From: SMYC01 sp965197495
Lineage (GTDB): Bacteria; Acidobacteriota; Vicinamibacteria; Marinacidobacterales; SMYC01
DNA: 64,000 bases
NCBI GenBank assembly: GCA_965197495.1
Contig: OZ240210.1
Coordinates: forward strand, 372,001 to 436,000
Direction of reading: 5' to 3'
Below the pieces are notes generated by a model that was not told the origin of the DNA, ran no database searches, and worked only from the letters and a program-made list of their open reading frames with translations. Of this stretch, positions 44,077 to 52,011 are shown piece after piece (the first letter of the stretch is position 1; each line of letters opens with the position of its first letter). The position numbers were made by a program, and so were the translations under genes.

Positions 44077-45441
44077 CTAGACCCCGAGTGGGGCACGGCG
44101 AGTACTTACGTTTCGGCGAGACCGACGAGTCCAAGTACACAGGTACCGCCGAACCCGATTCTCAAGCAGTCGCATAACGTGCTCATCTCGCGCGCTTACT
44201 GCATCATTGTACGATGCAAAGGTACTTGGATATCGGGATCCTAAGGCTAATGGGATTTGGATGCTTTCTAAATCGGTTTTTGCAATGTAAGTGGCGCCAG
44301 TTCCACGCCCCATGATGGACTTCATGAATGTGAAACCAAAAAGGCAACGGATAGCAAAGAGAAAATCGATCCGCGGCATGGACTTTACGTGAATCCCAAA
44401 AATACAGTCACTAAATCGAGCGGGAAGGGGGCCAGTAACTAGTCCAGCCGTATCCCAGCATCCGCGTCCTACTCGCGCCAAGAGAATGTCTTTATGGCCG
44501 ACCGCGTCGCGGCTCGTCGTACCGGAGCTAACATAGCGTTCCTTTGATCGCCAGAAACTGCCCCATTTGTCTTTTGTGTGGATCGCTCGTACTTTCTGGC
44601 CGTTAGAGATAGCGTCACCCCTCCTGACATCCGCAACCGCGGATAGTAAACTCCACTGCAGGCTAGGTGTGGCTGTCCGCAGATGCTCGAACCACTCTCT
44701 AGCTTTGTAGTGTTTATAGTCGAGACGAGACTCAGGTTTCAATTGTCCCCTGCCGACAACCATACGACGTGTTTTGTTTAGTTCATGGTTACACAAAACA
44801 ACCTTCGAACGAGTTCTGCCGCGCTCGAACACCAACAGATATATCTGGCTTTCAATTTTTGGGAACGTTCGACGTGGCAGTTCATGCACGTGGAGAACAC
44901 TGCCCAGCAAGTCGAGTTCAAGTCGAATCCATCCACATCGTATGCCGGAAATGATTGAGGCTGGAAGGACAGCCAATAATCGTCCGTGATCAGCGAGAAG
45001 CGACACTGCATGAAAAAGGAAGACGCCCTCATACGGCGCAAGCTTCTTCACTGCGCCTACCTCTCCCTGCGACGGAACAGCAACGGAACGCCACGAACCC
45101 ATTCGTGCGGCGAACGGTGGGTTCATAAGAACACAATCGAAGGACGACCAACGCTGGCGGATTAGCCTCGTTGTACTCGGACAAAGGAAGTCGGCCTGCT
45201 CAACGTAAAGCCGAGTCCCTAGCTTCGGTCCAAACTTGCACCGGGTCGATTCGACGGCTTGACTATCGAGGTCGAAGCAAATCACTTTAGCCTTCTGCGA
45301 TGCCGCCCGAGATATAAGAGGTTCTACCAACGCACCTGACCCCACGCAAGGGTCGAGGATGGATCGAGCGTTTCTAGGGGCGTATTTAGCTAGAACGGTG
45401 GCAACCGCGGGCGGCGTGTCATGCCTGCATAGATCCTTCAT
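44077..45441 (-). CDS. N6-adenine DNA methyltransferase with C-terminal recognition domain
   Basis: 454 residues. Motif I LDPCVGSGALVEPL near 29-42 binds S-adenosylmethionine; motif IV is NPPF in FDCVLMNPPFAARMG near 108, giving an adenine-N6 specificity. Residues after about 250 (LLSAVADVRRGDAISNGQKV, KDILLARVGRGCWDTAGLVT) look like a type I/IIG target-recognition domain, so one chain may recognise and methylate DNA. The ATG at 45441 overlaps the stop of the upstream gene (TGATG), implying coupling. It is the last gene of a three-gene operon. No nuclease domain is seen in this chain. Confidence 0.85.
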   Translation of the reverse strand: MKDLCRHDTPPAVATVLAKYAPRNARSILDPCVGSGALVEPLISRAASQKAKVICFDLDSQAVESTRCKFGPKLGTRLYVEQADFLCPSTTRLIRQRWSSFDCVLMNPPFAARMGSWRSVAVPSQGEVGAVKKLAPYEGVFLFHAVSLLADHGRLLAVLPASIISGIRCGWIRLELDLLGSVLHVHELPRRTFPKIESQIYLLVFERGRTRSKVVLCNHELNKTRRMVVGRGQLKPESRLDYKHYKAREWFEHLRTATPSLQWSLLSAVADVRRGDAISNGQKVRAIHTKDKWGSFWRSKERYVSSGTTSRDAVGHKDILLARVGRGCWDTAGLVTGPLPARFSDCIFGIHVKSMPRIDFLFAIRCLFGFTFMKSIMGRGTGATYIAKTDLESIQIPLALGSRYPSTFASYNDAVSARDEHVMRLLENRVRRYLCTWTRRSRRNVSTRRAPLGV

Positions 45442-46337
45442 CAGAATTTCGCGACGTACAAGTGCCAATTGAATGTTTCAGTGCTCCGCCCGGGATGGCG
45501 TTCCGGATGGTCATAGAGGATGCCCACGTCGGGATGTTTCGCAGCATAAACTGCAACACCTATCCCGTGAGGTTTTGTACCTATTGGAGCAAGCAATAGT
45601 TTGTCGTTGGGTAAGAGTGTTTTGCGAATTGCCGCGATCTCTTCGTAGGCGCCCCTAGGATTCTCAGCACCACAGAAATGAATCGGGCCACGGATGTTTT
45701 TACCTTCAAGCACCCGAATATTGTTAGCGAATGCATCCATTTCCCAGCCTGGCTGGAAGGCTGGCACACCGAATACAATGCAACACTTGCCGGTTTGAAA
45801 TGAGAATTCTTCCAGCGCCCTATCAAGCCTTCGTTCTTCATAGCCCAGGAAAAAAACGGCCGTTGGCGGTGCTCGATCATCAATGATCATGGCAGCACCC
45901 GGGATTGCTGAGAAGCCAGCCACAATGCCGGACAATTGGAAATCCCGGTTATGGAGGATCTGTTTTTGCCGTGGTCGGTTATAACTTGCGGGTTCCACGT
46001 AAAGAAGCGAGAACTCTTTAATGCCTAGTTGCTTCGCAGCGCGGCAGCAGAGGAACACTTCATCAAATCCCAAGGTCGTCGATTCCAGAACAATACGCTT
46101 TTTCTTGTGGGGGATGAAAAACTCTTCGATATTGGCCACATCTGTAGGGGTCCCATCGAGCGTGATCCGCAAATCATCTGCCTGATACCGAAGTTCAACC
46201 GTCAGCTGAGAGTGGTCGTTGAGGAAAGATACTGCAGCATTACCTCGATCATCAATCGGTTTACCAATAATTGCGAGATCCCAGTCATTGGCTGCGAGCA
46301 TGGGCGCAGTCTGAGCTTTCCGCATCTCAGCAATCAT
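45441..46337 (-). CDS. Unknown protein between ATPase and methyltransferase genes
   Basis: 298 residues, soluble alpha/beta. I do not recognise the family. Notable segments: RIVLESTTLGFDEVFLCCRA near 80-99, FFLGYEERRLDRALEEFSFQ, GVPAFQPGWEMDAF, APIGTKPHGIGVAVYAAKHP and GILYDHPERHPGRS near the C-terminus. The GTKPH and YDHP blocks look like active-site or ligand-binding loops. It overlaps both neighbours (11 bases with the ATPase gene; one base with the methyltransferase gene), so its product must work with theirs. A component of a methylation-linked defence system is likely from context only. Confidence 0.7.
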   Translation of the reverse strand: MIAEMRKAQTAPMLAANDWDLAIIGKPIDDRGNAAVSFLNDHSQLTVELRYQADDLRITLDGTPTDVANIEEFFIPHKKKRIVLESTTLGFDEVFLCCRAAKQLGIKEFSLLYVEPASYNRPRQKQILHNRDFQLSGIVAGFSAIPGAAMIIDDRAPPTAVFFLGYEERRLDRALEEFSFQTGKCCIVFGVPAFQPGWEMDAFANNIRVLEGKNIRGPIHFCGAENPRGAYEEIAAIRKTLLPNDKLLLAPIGTKPHGIGVAVYAAKHPDVGILYDHPERHPGRSTETFNWHLYVAKF

Positions 46338-46945
46338 CGTCAGAGGTATCTTTCAAGTGAGAAAAGAGCATCGGTCGTTCTTCCAGGTCTGTCTTCCATC
46401 GCTCTGAATAGCGCTTCAGGAGTGACTTAACACTCTCGTAGTTACCGCTGATAAGAGTAGTCAGATCATCGCGTTTCAGTTTCAGACTGCGTCGCTTTCT
46501 GTACGAAATGTGAAAGTACGGCGCGTATATGGGATTTAGTACGTACTCAAATCCCGCTGGAACAAATTCTTGCTTTTGCTTAGTCTGCCTCGCGTCGAAC
46601 AGGACAGACCATTTAACTGCCTCCGCCAAGAAGGAAAGGTCGAGCTCATTGAGTTCTTGTTGACCGAGGTCAACCGCAAAATGCGTTATCTCTGGCTCGC
46701 TCTGAGTGGGGCGCTGATGTGCAATCGCAAACAAAGATCCCAAACTCAGAACAAACGTATGAAGCCGGTTACCGAAGCGTCCGAAGCTAGATACCTCTCC
46801 CAGAAACTCTGCACTCACCAATCGTGCGGCCGTCGCCTGCTGGTCTGGTGAGATCGGGGTGGGGTCAGCAGGTTCTTCGCGAAGTCCCTGCTGAACAGAC
46901 TTGTGACATAACTCCAAGAGATGGCGAATGTTACCGTGTGCCAGT
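46327..46945 (-). pseudogene. C-terminal part of a P-loop (ORC/CDC6-like) ATPase, cut by IS5-like element
   Basis: The frame runs from the IS border at 46945: LAHGNIRHLLELCHKSVQQG, then AEFLGEVSSFGRFGNRLHTF and VLNPIYAPYFHISYRKRRSL, ending at 46327. GNxRHLLEL and LNPIYAPYF...R match the C-terminal helical/winged region of ORC-CDC6-type AAA ATPases in bacterial operons. The Walker motifs would lie upstream and are gone; no continuation is found beyond the IS. Identity tentative, truncation clear. Confidence 0.6.
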
Positions 46946-48031
46946 GGCGTTGTTGCACCGCTCTGGCTGAGAGCGAAATCCGCCTATGGTGGTGGCCGAG
47001 GTATGTTTCGAGCATGAAGTATCCCAAGCGCTGCCAGTACAAGCACGCGAAGCAGAAGAAGTACCACGTTCGCAACTGGGCGGAATACAACGAAGGGCTG
47101 CGCCGCCGGGGCGATTTGACAGTCTGGTTTGACGAGGAGGCAATCGCGAACTGGAAGGCCGACAAGACCGGTAAGCCTGGCGGTCAACGGGTCTATTCAG
47201 ACATGGCGATTGAAACGGGCCTGGTTGTCCGGATGGTGTACAAGCTCGCCTACCGACAAACCGAAGGCTTCTTGCACTCGATCGCCTCGCTTCTCGGGCT
47301 CGGTATCGAGATCCCGGACTACTCGACGTTGTGTCGGCGCTCGAGGTTGCTCCGCAAGAAGCTGCGGATTCCGAAAGCCGCGAGCACTCAACCCATCCAC
47401 CTGATGATCGATAGCACGGGCTTGAGGATTCATGTTGGAAACGCTCGCAAACCGCCAAAGCTGCGCGCATGGCGCAAGTTGCACATCGCCGTTGATCGCG
47501 AGACAGGGAACATTGTTGCGTCCGAACTGACGGCGTCACGAGCTCGCGACGCAACCCGAGTCCCCGCTTTGCTAACACAGATTCAAGCACCTCTGGTGTC
47601 GGTGGCGGCGGACAGTGCATACGACAAGGAAGCGGTCTACGAAGCCATCGAAGCGCACAGTCCTGGACGAAGGATGCGCGTGGTGATTCCGCCGCAACGA
47701 AACGCGACGCTCAGTCAGAATTCGAACACGGCCATGCAGGAGCGCGATCGCCATATTCGTGCCATCGAAAGACACGGCCGACGTGAATGGTACAAGCTCT
47801 CAGGCTACACCAAGCGAAGCATGGTGGAGAACGCGGTCTATCGTTACAAGGCGATCATCGGGCCGGAGATGCGAGCTCGAACGTTGGCGAGGCAACGAGT
47901 TGAACACCGAATTGGGTGCGAGATACTCAACAAGATGGCTGCGCTCGGGATGCCCGATACGTACTGCGCCGGGTGACTCTGCAACCGGCACAGGGAGGTC
48001 AGCGATTTGCTCCGGGCCGTGCAACAACGCC
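46946..48031 (+). mobile_element. IS5-like insertion sequence, copy 2
   Basis: 1086 bp, tips GGCGTTGTTGCAC and GTGCAACAACGCC. Both flanking genes are cut, each lacking its N-terminus, so the element sits where two divergent or unrelated genes were deleted. One extra T before the transposase gene compared with copy 1. Confidence 0.9.
47014..47976 (+). CDS. IS5-family DDE transposase, copy 2
   Basis: 320 residues, same length as 20708-21670 with only a few substitutions (for example E to K in TG[EK]PGGQ, L to P in LRI[LP]KAAS, Q to L in PPK[QL]RAW). All DDE residues are retained. Intact. Confidence 0.92.
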   Translation: MKYPKRCQYKHAKQKKYHVRNWAEYNEGLRRRGDLTVWFDEEAIANWKADKTGKPGGQRVYSDMAIETGLVVRMVYKLAYRQTEGFLHSIASLLGLGIEIPDYSTLCRRSRLLRKKLRIPKAASTQPIHLMIDSTGLRIHVGNARKPPKLRAWRKLHIAVDRETGNIVASELTASRARDATRVPALLTQIQAPLVSVAADSAYDKEAVYEAIEAHSPGRRMRVVIPPQRNATLSQNSNTAMQERDRHIRAIERHGRREWYKLSGYTKRSMVENAVYRYKAIIGPEMRARTLARQRVEHRIGCEILNKMAALGMPDTYCAG

Positions 48032-48577
48032 TCTTCCCTTCAAAAAATACGACTTCGGAATGGGCAGTTCAAAGGTGTCATCGAGCAGGCCGATGGTAGA
48101 TTTCGAACCGGTCCCTACGGCGAAGTACTTCGAGAAATCATCGACACTGCATCGTCTGTCGAATTCCCCGGATTTATACTCACCGTCGGTGTCGTAAGCA
48201 ACCATGGCAACTGGTTTACCTCTGACAACCACAATAAGGAACTCCGTGTGTTAGCTCAGTCATACGACTGGCTCTTGTTCCTCACCGACGCGGGGTTGTC
48301 GCAGTTCATTGACAGGCTGCTGCTCAACCCCACACAAGAACTAAAGCCTGCTAGCGAGGCGTTCCTTGCGAGCTACTCCGGCAAATCTGGAGCGAATAAA
48401 TTCACCAAGGTGCGTGTAGACGTCGGCGCAGATGAAGCGCTTCGAAGCTACTTCACCGCGCAGAAATCTGAAGTCGAGACGTGGTTCAACGTCATTTCTC
48501 CTCGTGACAGTTCGCTTGAGACTCTGCGGGTTGACCTACGGAAACTCGCCGCAAAAGGCGGGGAGGAAATGGCTTAG
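48032..48577 (+). pseudogene. C-terminal part of an unknown protein upstream of a Dam-like methyltransferase
   Basis: From the IS border the frame reads QKIRLRNGQFKGVIEQADGR, EVLREIIDTASSVEFPGFIL, NHNKELRVLAQSYDWLLFLT, ending KGGEEMA. About 180 residues, alpha/beta, no family recognised. It ends four bases before the methyltransferase start, so it belongs to that operon and could be the restriction or recognition partner. The N-terminus was removed with the IS5-like insertion. Confidence 0.55.
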
Positions 48578-48580
48578 GAA

Positions 48581-49186
48581 ATGACCGCAGGACGTAACAG
48601 CGCAGAATCGTTCAGCCAACATTGGTGCACTCCTCCAAAGTACGTTAACGCTATACGAGAATTCTTCTCCGGATCAATCGCGCTGGACCCATGCTCCAAT
48701 TGCTACTCTATCGTGCGGGCGGCTGTAGAGTACTCTCTACCTGAGATTGACGGGATGTCAGCATCGTGGGACTACCCTACAGTCTTCGTCAATCCTCCCT
48801 ATGGTCGGGACCGGGAGAGGGGTACGACGATTCGAGATTGGCTACGAAAATGCTCCGAGGCGCATTCACAGCATGGCGCTGAGGTGCTTGCCCTTGTACC
48901 CGTCGCCACAAATACTAGCCACTGGAAGAAATTCGTGTTCGGCGCTGCCGTTGCGGTCGCGTTTCTCTACGACACCCGGCTGCGGTTCCTCGAAAACGGG
49001 AAGAACGGTGGCAAGGGCGCCCCAATGTCATGCGCGATGATCTACTGGGGCTCACAGTATGAACACTTTGAAAAGACATTTATTCGCTTTGGAGCTGTAG
49101 TTGACATTCGGCACCTACGCGGGAAGTTCATTGGCATGAGCGAGCACCCGTCCTTGTTCGAAAGTGCAGCAAATGAGTCGAATTAA
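48581..49186 (+). CDS. Phage-type DNA N6-adenine methyltransferase (Dam-like)
   Basis: 201 residues, normal for the phage Dam family. N-terminal QHWCTPPKYVNAIREFF and IALDPCSN (SAM-binding), catalytic NPPYGR near 69, and LALVPVATNTSHWKKFVFG, FLYDTRLRFLENGK, GGKGAPMSCAMIYWG in order, all typical. It methylates adenine in DNA, often to protect phage or plasmid DNA from host restriction. It follows the cut gene at 48032 by 3 bases. The upstream ribosome site GGGAGGAAATGG sits in the preceding gene. Intact. Confidence 0.9.
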   Translation: MTAGRNSAESFSQHWCTPPKYVNAIREFFSGSIALDPCSNCYSIVRAAVEYSLPEIDGMSASWDYPTVFVNPPYGRDRERGTTIRDWLRKCSEAHSQHGAEVLALVPVATNTSHWKKFVFGAAVAVAFLYDTRLRFLENGKNGGKGAPMSCAMIYWGSQYEHFEKTFIRFGAVVDIRHLRGKFIGMSEHPSLFESAANESN

Positions 49187-49293
49187 GCGCTGGCCTGGGG
49201 CGAGGAGGAATCGTCGGCGGGAAAGCCCGACAAAGTCTCTTATCATGCTATTTTGGGCAAGGATTTCACGTGGCGAATGACGAAAGGAACGGC

Positions 49294-49395
49294 ATGGAAA
49301 CCAAGATCGCGCACCTGCAGATGATCCAAGCCGTCATCACTCGACTGGCTGGACCCGTTTCAGGGGGTCAGGTCACAAATCAGATCACGAAGTGA
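49294..49395 (+). pseudogene. N-terminal fragment of a small conserved membrane protein
   Basis: METKIAHLQMIQAVITRLAG resembles the start of a family of small hypothetical proteins in accessory islands that continue NSFLLKGW and two transmembrane helices. Here the frame leaves the family after RLAGP and stops at 49393-49395. GAAAGGAA precedes the ATG. The family recognition is from memory and tentative. Confidence 0.5.
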
Positions 49396-49416
49396 GAGAG
49401 CCGCTGATCCCGTATG

Positions 49417-49452
49417 GTCAAAATACTCGAACGCCCATCGGGTCAGCAGTTT
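49417..49452. repeat. TGGTCAAAATACTCGAACG tip
   Basis: Same tip as 11701 and 24840, with one base changed, followed by CCCATCGGGTCAGCAG. It borders the truncated small-protein gene; the SIR2 gene begins 92 bases later. Confidence 0.65.
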
Positions 49453-49543
49453 GACCTTTCCAAAGGCCGCTTGAATCCGCCATCGCGGTCGGTGCCGGTG
49501 AACCGCCCAATGATGCTAAATTTGCAGTGCGGGATTTCTGACG

Positions 49544-50623
49544 ATGATTGACGAACACACTCTGGCACGTTTGCGGTCCCAAACGTCTCGGGCTGAAATA
49601 GTGCTCTTCACTGGCGCTGGGTTCTCCCGTAGTGCAAAGAACCGCGATGGTCAGCCTCTACCCTCCGGAGGAGAACTAAAGCAGGCATTATGGCAAACCT
49701 GTTTTCCAAACGAGCCATTCGACGAGATGGCCACTCTCGCCGATCTCTACGGCGTCGCTTTGCAGCACCACCCGTCAGCGTTGCAGACGCTGTTAGAAGT
49801 TCGACTTAGAGTCGATCCTGACACACTACCGGCGTTTTATCGGATGTATCTCGAACTACCATGGTTCAGGTGGTACACGTTAAATATTGATGATCTTGCT
49901 GAAGTCCTGAGTCGAAAGTTTGAACCCAGTCGCCCGTTGGTAACAATCAGTTCTAGAGATGATTCACGCCAACGGCATGTTTCAACTGCACTGCCTCCAA
50001 TAGAAGTTATCCACCTCAATGGTATTGTCCCCGGACCACCTGACACTTTGACTTTCTCGGAGACACAGTATGCGCAAAGAATTGCCAATCAAGAACCTTG
50101 GTACTCGCGGTGTGTCGCTGACATTACGTGCCGTCCAACGATTTTCATCGGTACGACTTTGAATGAATCCCTTCTGTGGCAACACATGGAGTTAAGAAGA
50201 CGGCAAGATACTGAGGGCCGGGATCTTCGCCCCACATCCATCTTAGTTTCTCCATCTCTAAACTCCGCAAGGAAACAGATTCTTCGGGATTACCGAATCA
50301 ACTATGTAGAAGGAACCGCCGAGTCCTTCGCACAAGATGTGCTGCGTATTCTCAAGACAGACGCCCAGCGTGGATTTACATATTTAGGTGAAATCAAAGC
50401 GTCGCAGGGTTTGGTAACTGTACCGCTCGTTTCGGATTTAGCCATGGAGCGTCCCAATCTTCAAACAGAATACTTACTCGGAGAGGAGCCGAAATGGTCG
50501 GATATCCTGTCAAACAGAGCAATCGAACGCCGTCACGATATAGATCTCGTGAAGAAGGTCGGCCGGATCCGGGTCAGGCGTCTACCGGGCCGCCGGACGC
50601 GTCGTCGAGCGCGCCAGTCTTGA
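49544..50623 (+). CDS. SIR2-domain protein, 3' truncated
   Basis: 359 residues. SIR2-like NAD-binding motifs: LFTGAGFSRS near 21-30, YTLNIDD near 112, HLNGIV near 160, and FIGTTLNESL. Defence SIR2 proteins of this type deplete NAD+ on phage infection and are followed by a STAND/P-loop or other sensor domain. Here, after EEPKWSDILSNRAIERRHDI, the frame becomes arginine-rich (RIRVRRLPGRRTRRRARQS) and stops at an IS tip (50612 onward), so the sensor half is missing. The remaining enzyme domain might be toxic if expressed, or inactive. Confidence 0.8.
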   Translation: MIDEHTLARLRSQTSRAEIVLFTGAGFSRSAKNRDGQPLPSGGELKQALWQTCFPNEPFDEMATLADLYGVALQHHPSALQTLLEVRLRVDPDTLPAFYRMYLELPWFRWYTLNIDDLAEVLSRKFEPSRPLVTISSRDDSRQRHVSTALPPIEVIHLNGIVPGPPDTLTFSETQYAQRIANQEPWYSRCVADITCRPTIFIGTTLNESLLWQHMELRRRQDTEGRDLRPTSILVSPSLNSARKQILRDYRINYVEGTAESFAQDVLRILKTDAQRGFTYLGEIKASQGLVTVPLVSDLAMERPNLQTEYLLGEEPKWSDILSNRAIERRHDIDLVKKVGRIRVRRLPGRRTRRRARQS

Positions 50624-50787
50624 GTTCGTTTGTGTTTTTGGACAGGACGGCGTCTAAGCTGCTGATTTGTGGTCTATTTCAAAAGGGCCGAATTTTGGCA
50701 CAGAACGGGGTGGCCGTCAGGCCGTGGAAAACTTGACAGTACCCATCGGCCCCGAGTTCGGCATCGAAAGGTGCTTCCGCACCTACG
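50612..50787. repeat. Two IS tips between SIR2 remnant and amidohydrolase genes
   Basis: 50617-50653 is the GAGTTCGTTTGTGTTTTTGG tip, immediately followed by a rve-IS right end (50652-50710, GTCTAAGCTGCTGATTTGTG to GGCACAGAACGGGG). 50769-50782 has GGTGCTTCCGC of the IS1-like family. Confidence 0.7.
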
Positions 50788-52011
50788 CTACCTCACGACT
50801 TCGCTCACCACCTCCCCCTCGATCACCGTTCCCACACAATGGCTCGTGTACTCGAAGGGGTCCCCGTCGTAGAGTGCAACGTCACCGTCTTTTCCCGCTT
50901 CCAGTGAGCCCACGCGGTCGTCGATCCCCAAGAGGCGAGCGGCATCGATGGTAATGGTGGCGAACGCCTCCTCAAAGGAGAGCCCGTTGGCTGCCGCCAC
51001 CGCTGCCTCGAAGAGGACTACGCGTGTCTTTGGCACGTATGACTCGTATCCACTCTGAAGGGCAAAGAGGATGTTCGCGGCCTTCAAACGCGACGCCGCT
51101 TCCATGGTGAGGTTCTCGGTCTCGCCACCGGCACGATACATCGTGGGGTGCAGGATGACCGGGTAGCCGGATGCTCGGATCTGCTCGCTGACCAAGTAGC
51201 TTTCCGCGGCACCGTCCAAGACCAGCCGGAGGTCGAACTCCTTGGCAAGGCGGATGGCGGTCAAGATATCTTGAGACCGGTGCGCGGTGACGAGAATGGG
51301 GAGCTCGCGGCGTAACATCTTGGCGAAGACTTCGAGCCTCAGGTCGCGGTCAGGCTTGTTCTCGTCGCCACTCGCCTGCTTGTCGAGATAGCCTTGCGCC
51401 TTGACGAGTTCGGTTCGCAACATGGCGACCATCTTAGCGCGCGTACCCGGTGCCTTTCGGTCCTCCGCCCGGGCGCTGTCACCGAGCGTCGCGGCCACCA
51501 TGGCGTCGGGAACCAGAACGGCTTCTTCGACGTTCGCGCCTCTGGTCTTTACGATCATCGTCCGGCCCGAGATTAGGGCTCCTGGAGCATGGCCAGTATG
51601 GATGGTGGTGATCCCGAACTCCCGAAGCCACTCCACTAATCGCGCGCGCGCGTCGTAGGCGTCCATCGCACGAAGCTCAGGCTGCATCGGTGCGGAAGGC
51701 TCGAGCTGCTCCTGGTCGTGCGGTTGATTGAGATAGCCGGCTATACCTACCACGGTGTGAGCATCGATGAGACCAGGGGTCACGACCTTCGCGGTAAGCA
51801 CGCGAAAGCCATCGGGGATGCTGACCGAAGACGCGGGGCCCACGCGGTCGATCTTGCCCTCACGAATAAGCACCACGCCGTCTTTGATCGGAGCGCCGGC
51901 CATGGTATGAACCGTCTCCCCACGGACGGCGACTTGCGCCACTAGAACCGAGGGGACAAAGAGGACGACTGACAGGATGGAAACCAAAACAACGCTCTTT
52001 CGTCGCATCAT
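50788..52011 (-). CDS. Exported amidohydrolase-family protein (downstream of pair)
   Basis: 407 residues with a signal peptide (SVVLVSILSVVLFVPSVLVA). TPGLIDAHTVVG near 75 replaces the usual DxHxH metal motif by DAHTV, so a zinc ligand is missing; LPILVTAHRSQDI and HPTMYRAGG give later histidines, and the Asp motif IDDRVGSLEAGKDGDVALYD closes the domain as in imidazolonepropionase-like proteins. The ATG at 52011 overlaps the upstream stop (ATGATG), so expression is coupled to that gene. Weak metal site suggests altered activity or a regulatory partner. Confidence 0.85.
   Translation of the reverse strand: MMRRKSVVLVSILSVVLFVPSVLVAQVAVRGETVHTMAGAPIKDGVVLIREGKIDRVGPASSVSIPDGFRVLTAKVVTPGLIDAHTVVGIAGYLNQPHDQEQLEPSAPMQPELRAMDAYDARARLVEWLREFGITTIHTGHAPGALISGRTMIVKTRGANVEEAVLVPDAMVAATLGDSARAEDRKAPGTRAKMVAMLRTELVKAQGYLDKQASGDENKPDRDLRLEVFAKMLRRELPILVTAHRSQDILTAIRLAKEFDLRLVLDGAAESYLVSEQIRASGYPVILHPTMYRAGGETENLTMEAASRLKAANILFALQSGYESYVPKTRVVLFEAAVAAANGLSFEEAFATITIDAARLLGIDDRVGSLEAGKDGDVALYDGDPFEYTSHCVGTVIEGEVVSEVVR

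Noticed and set aside
44077..46945. BREX or type I restriction-modification system
   Set aside because: No PglZ, BrxC-size ATPase, HsdR or separate HsdS is present; only the methyltransferase resembles parts of these.
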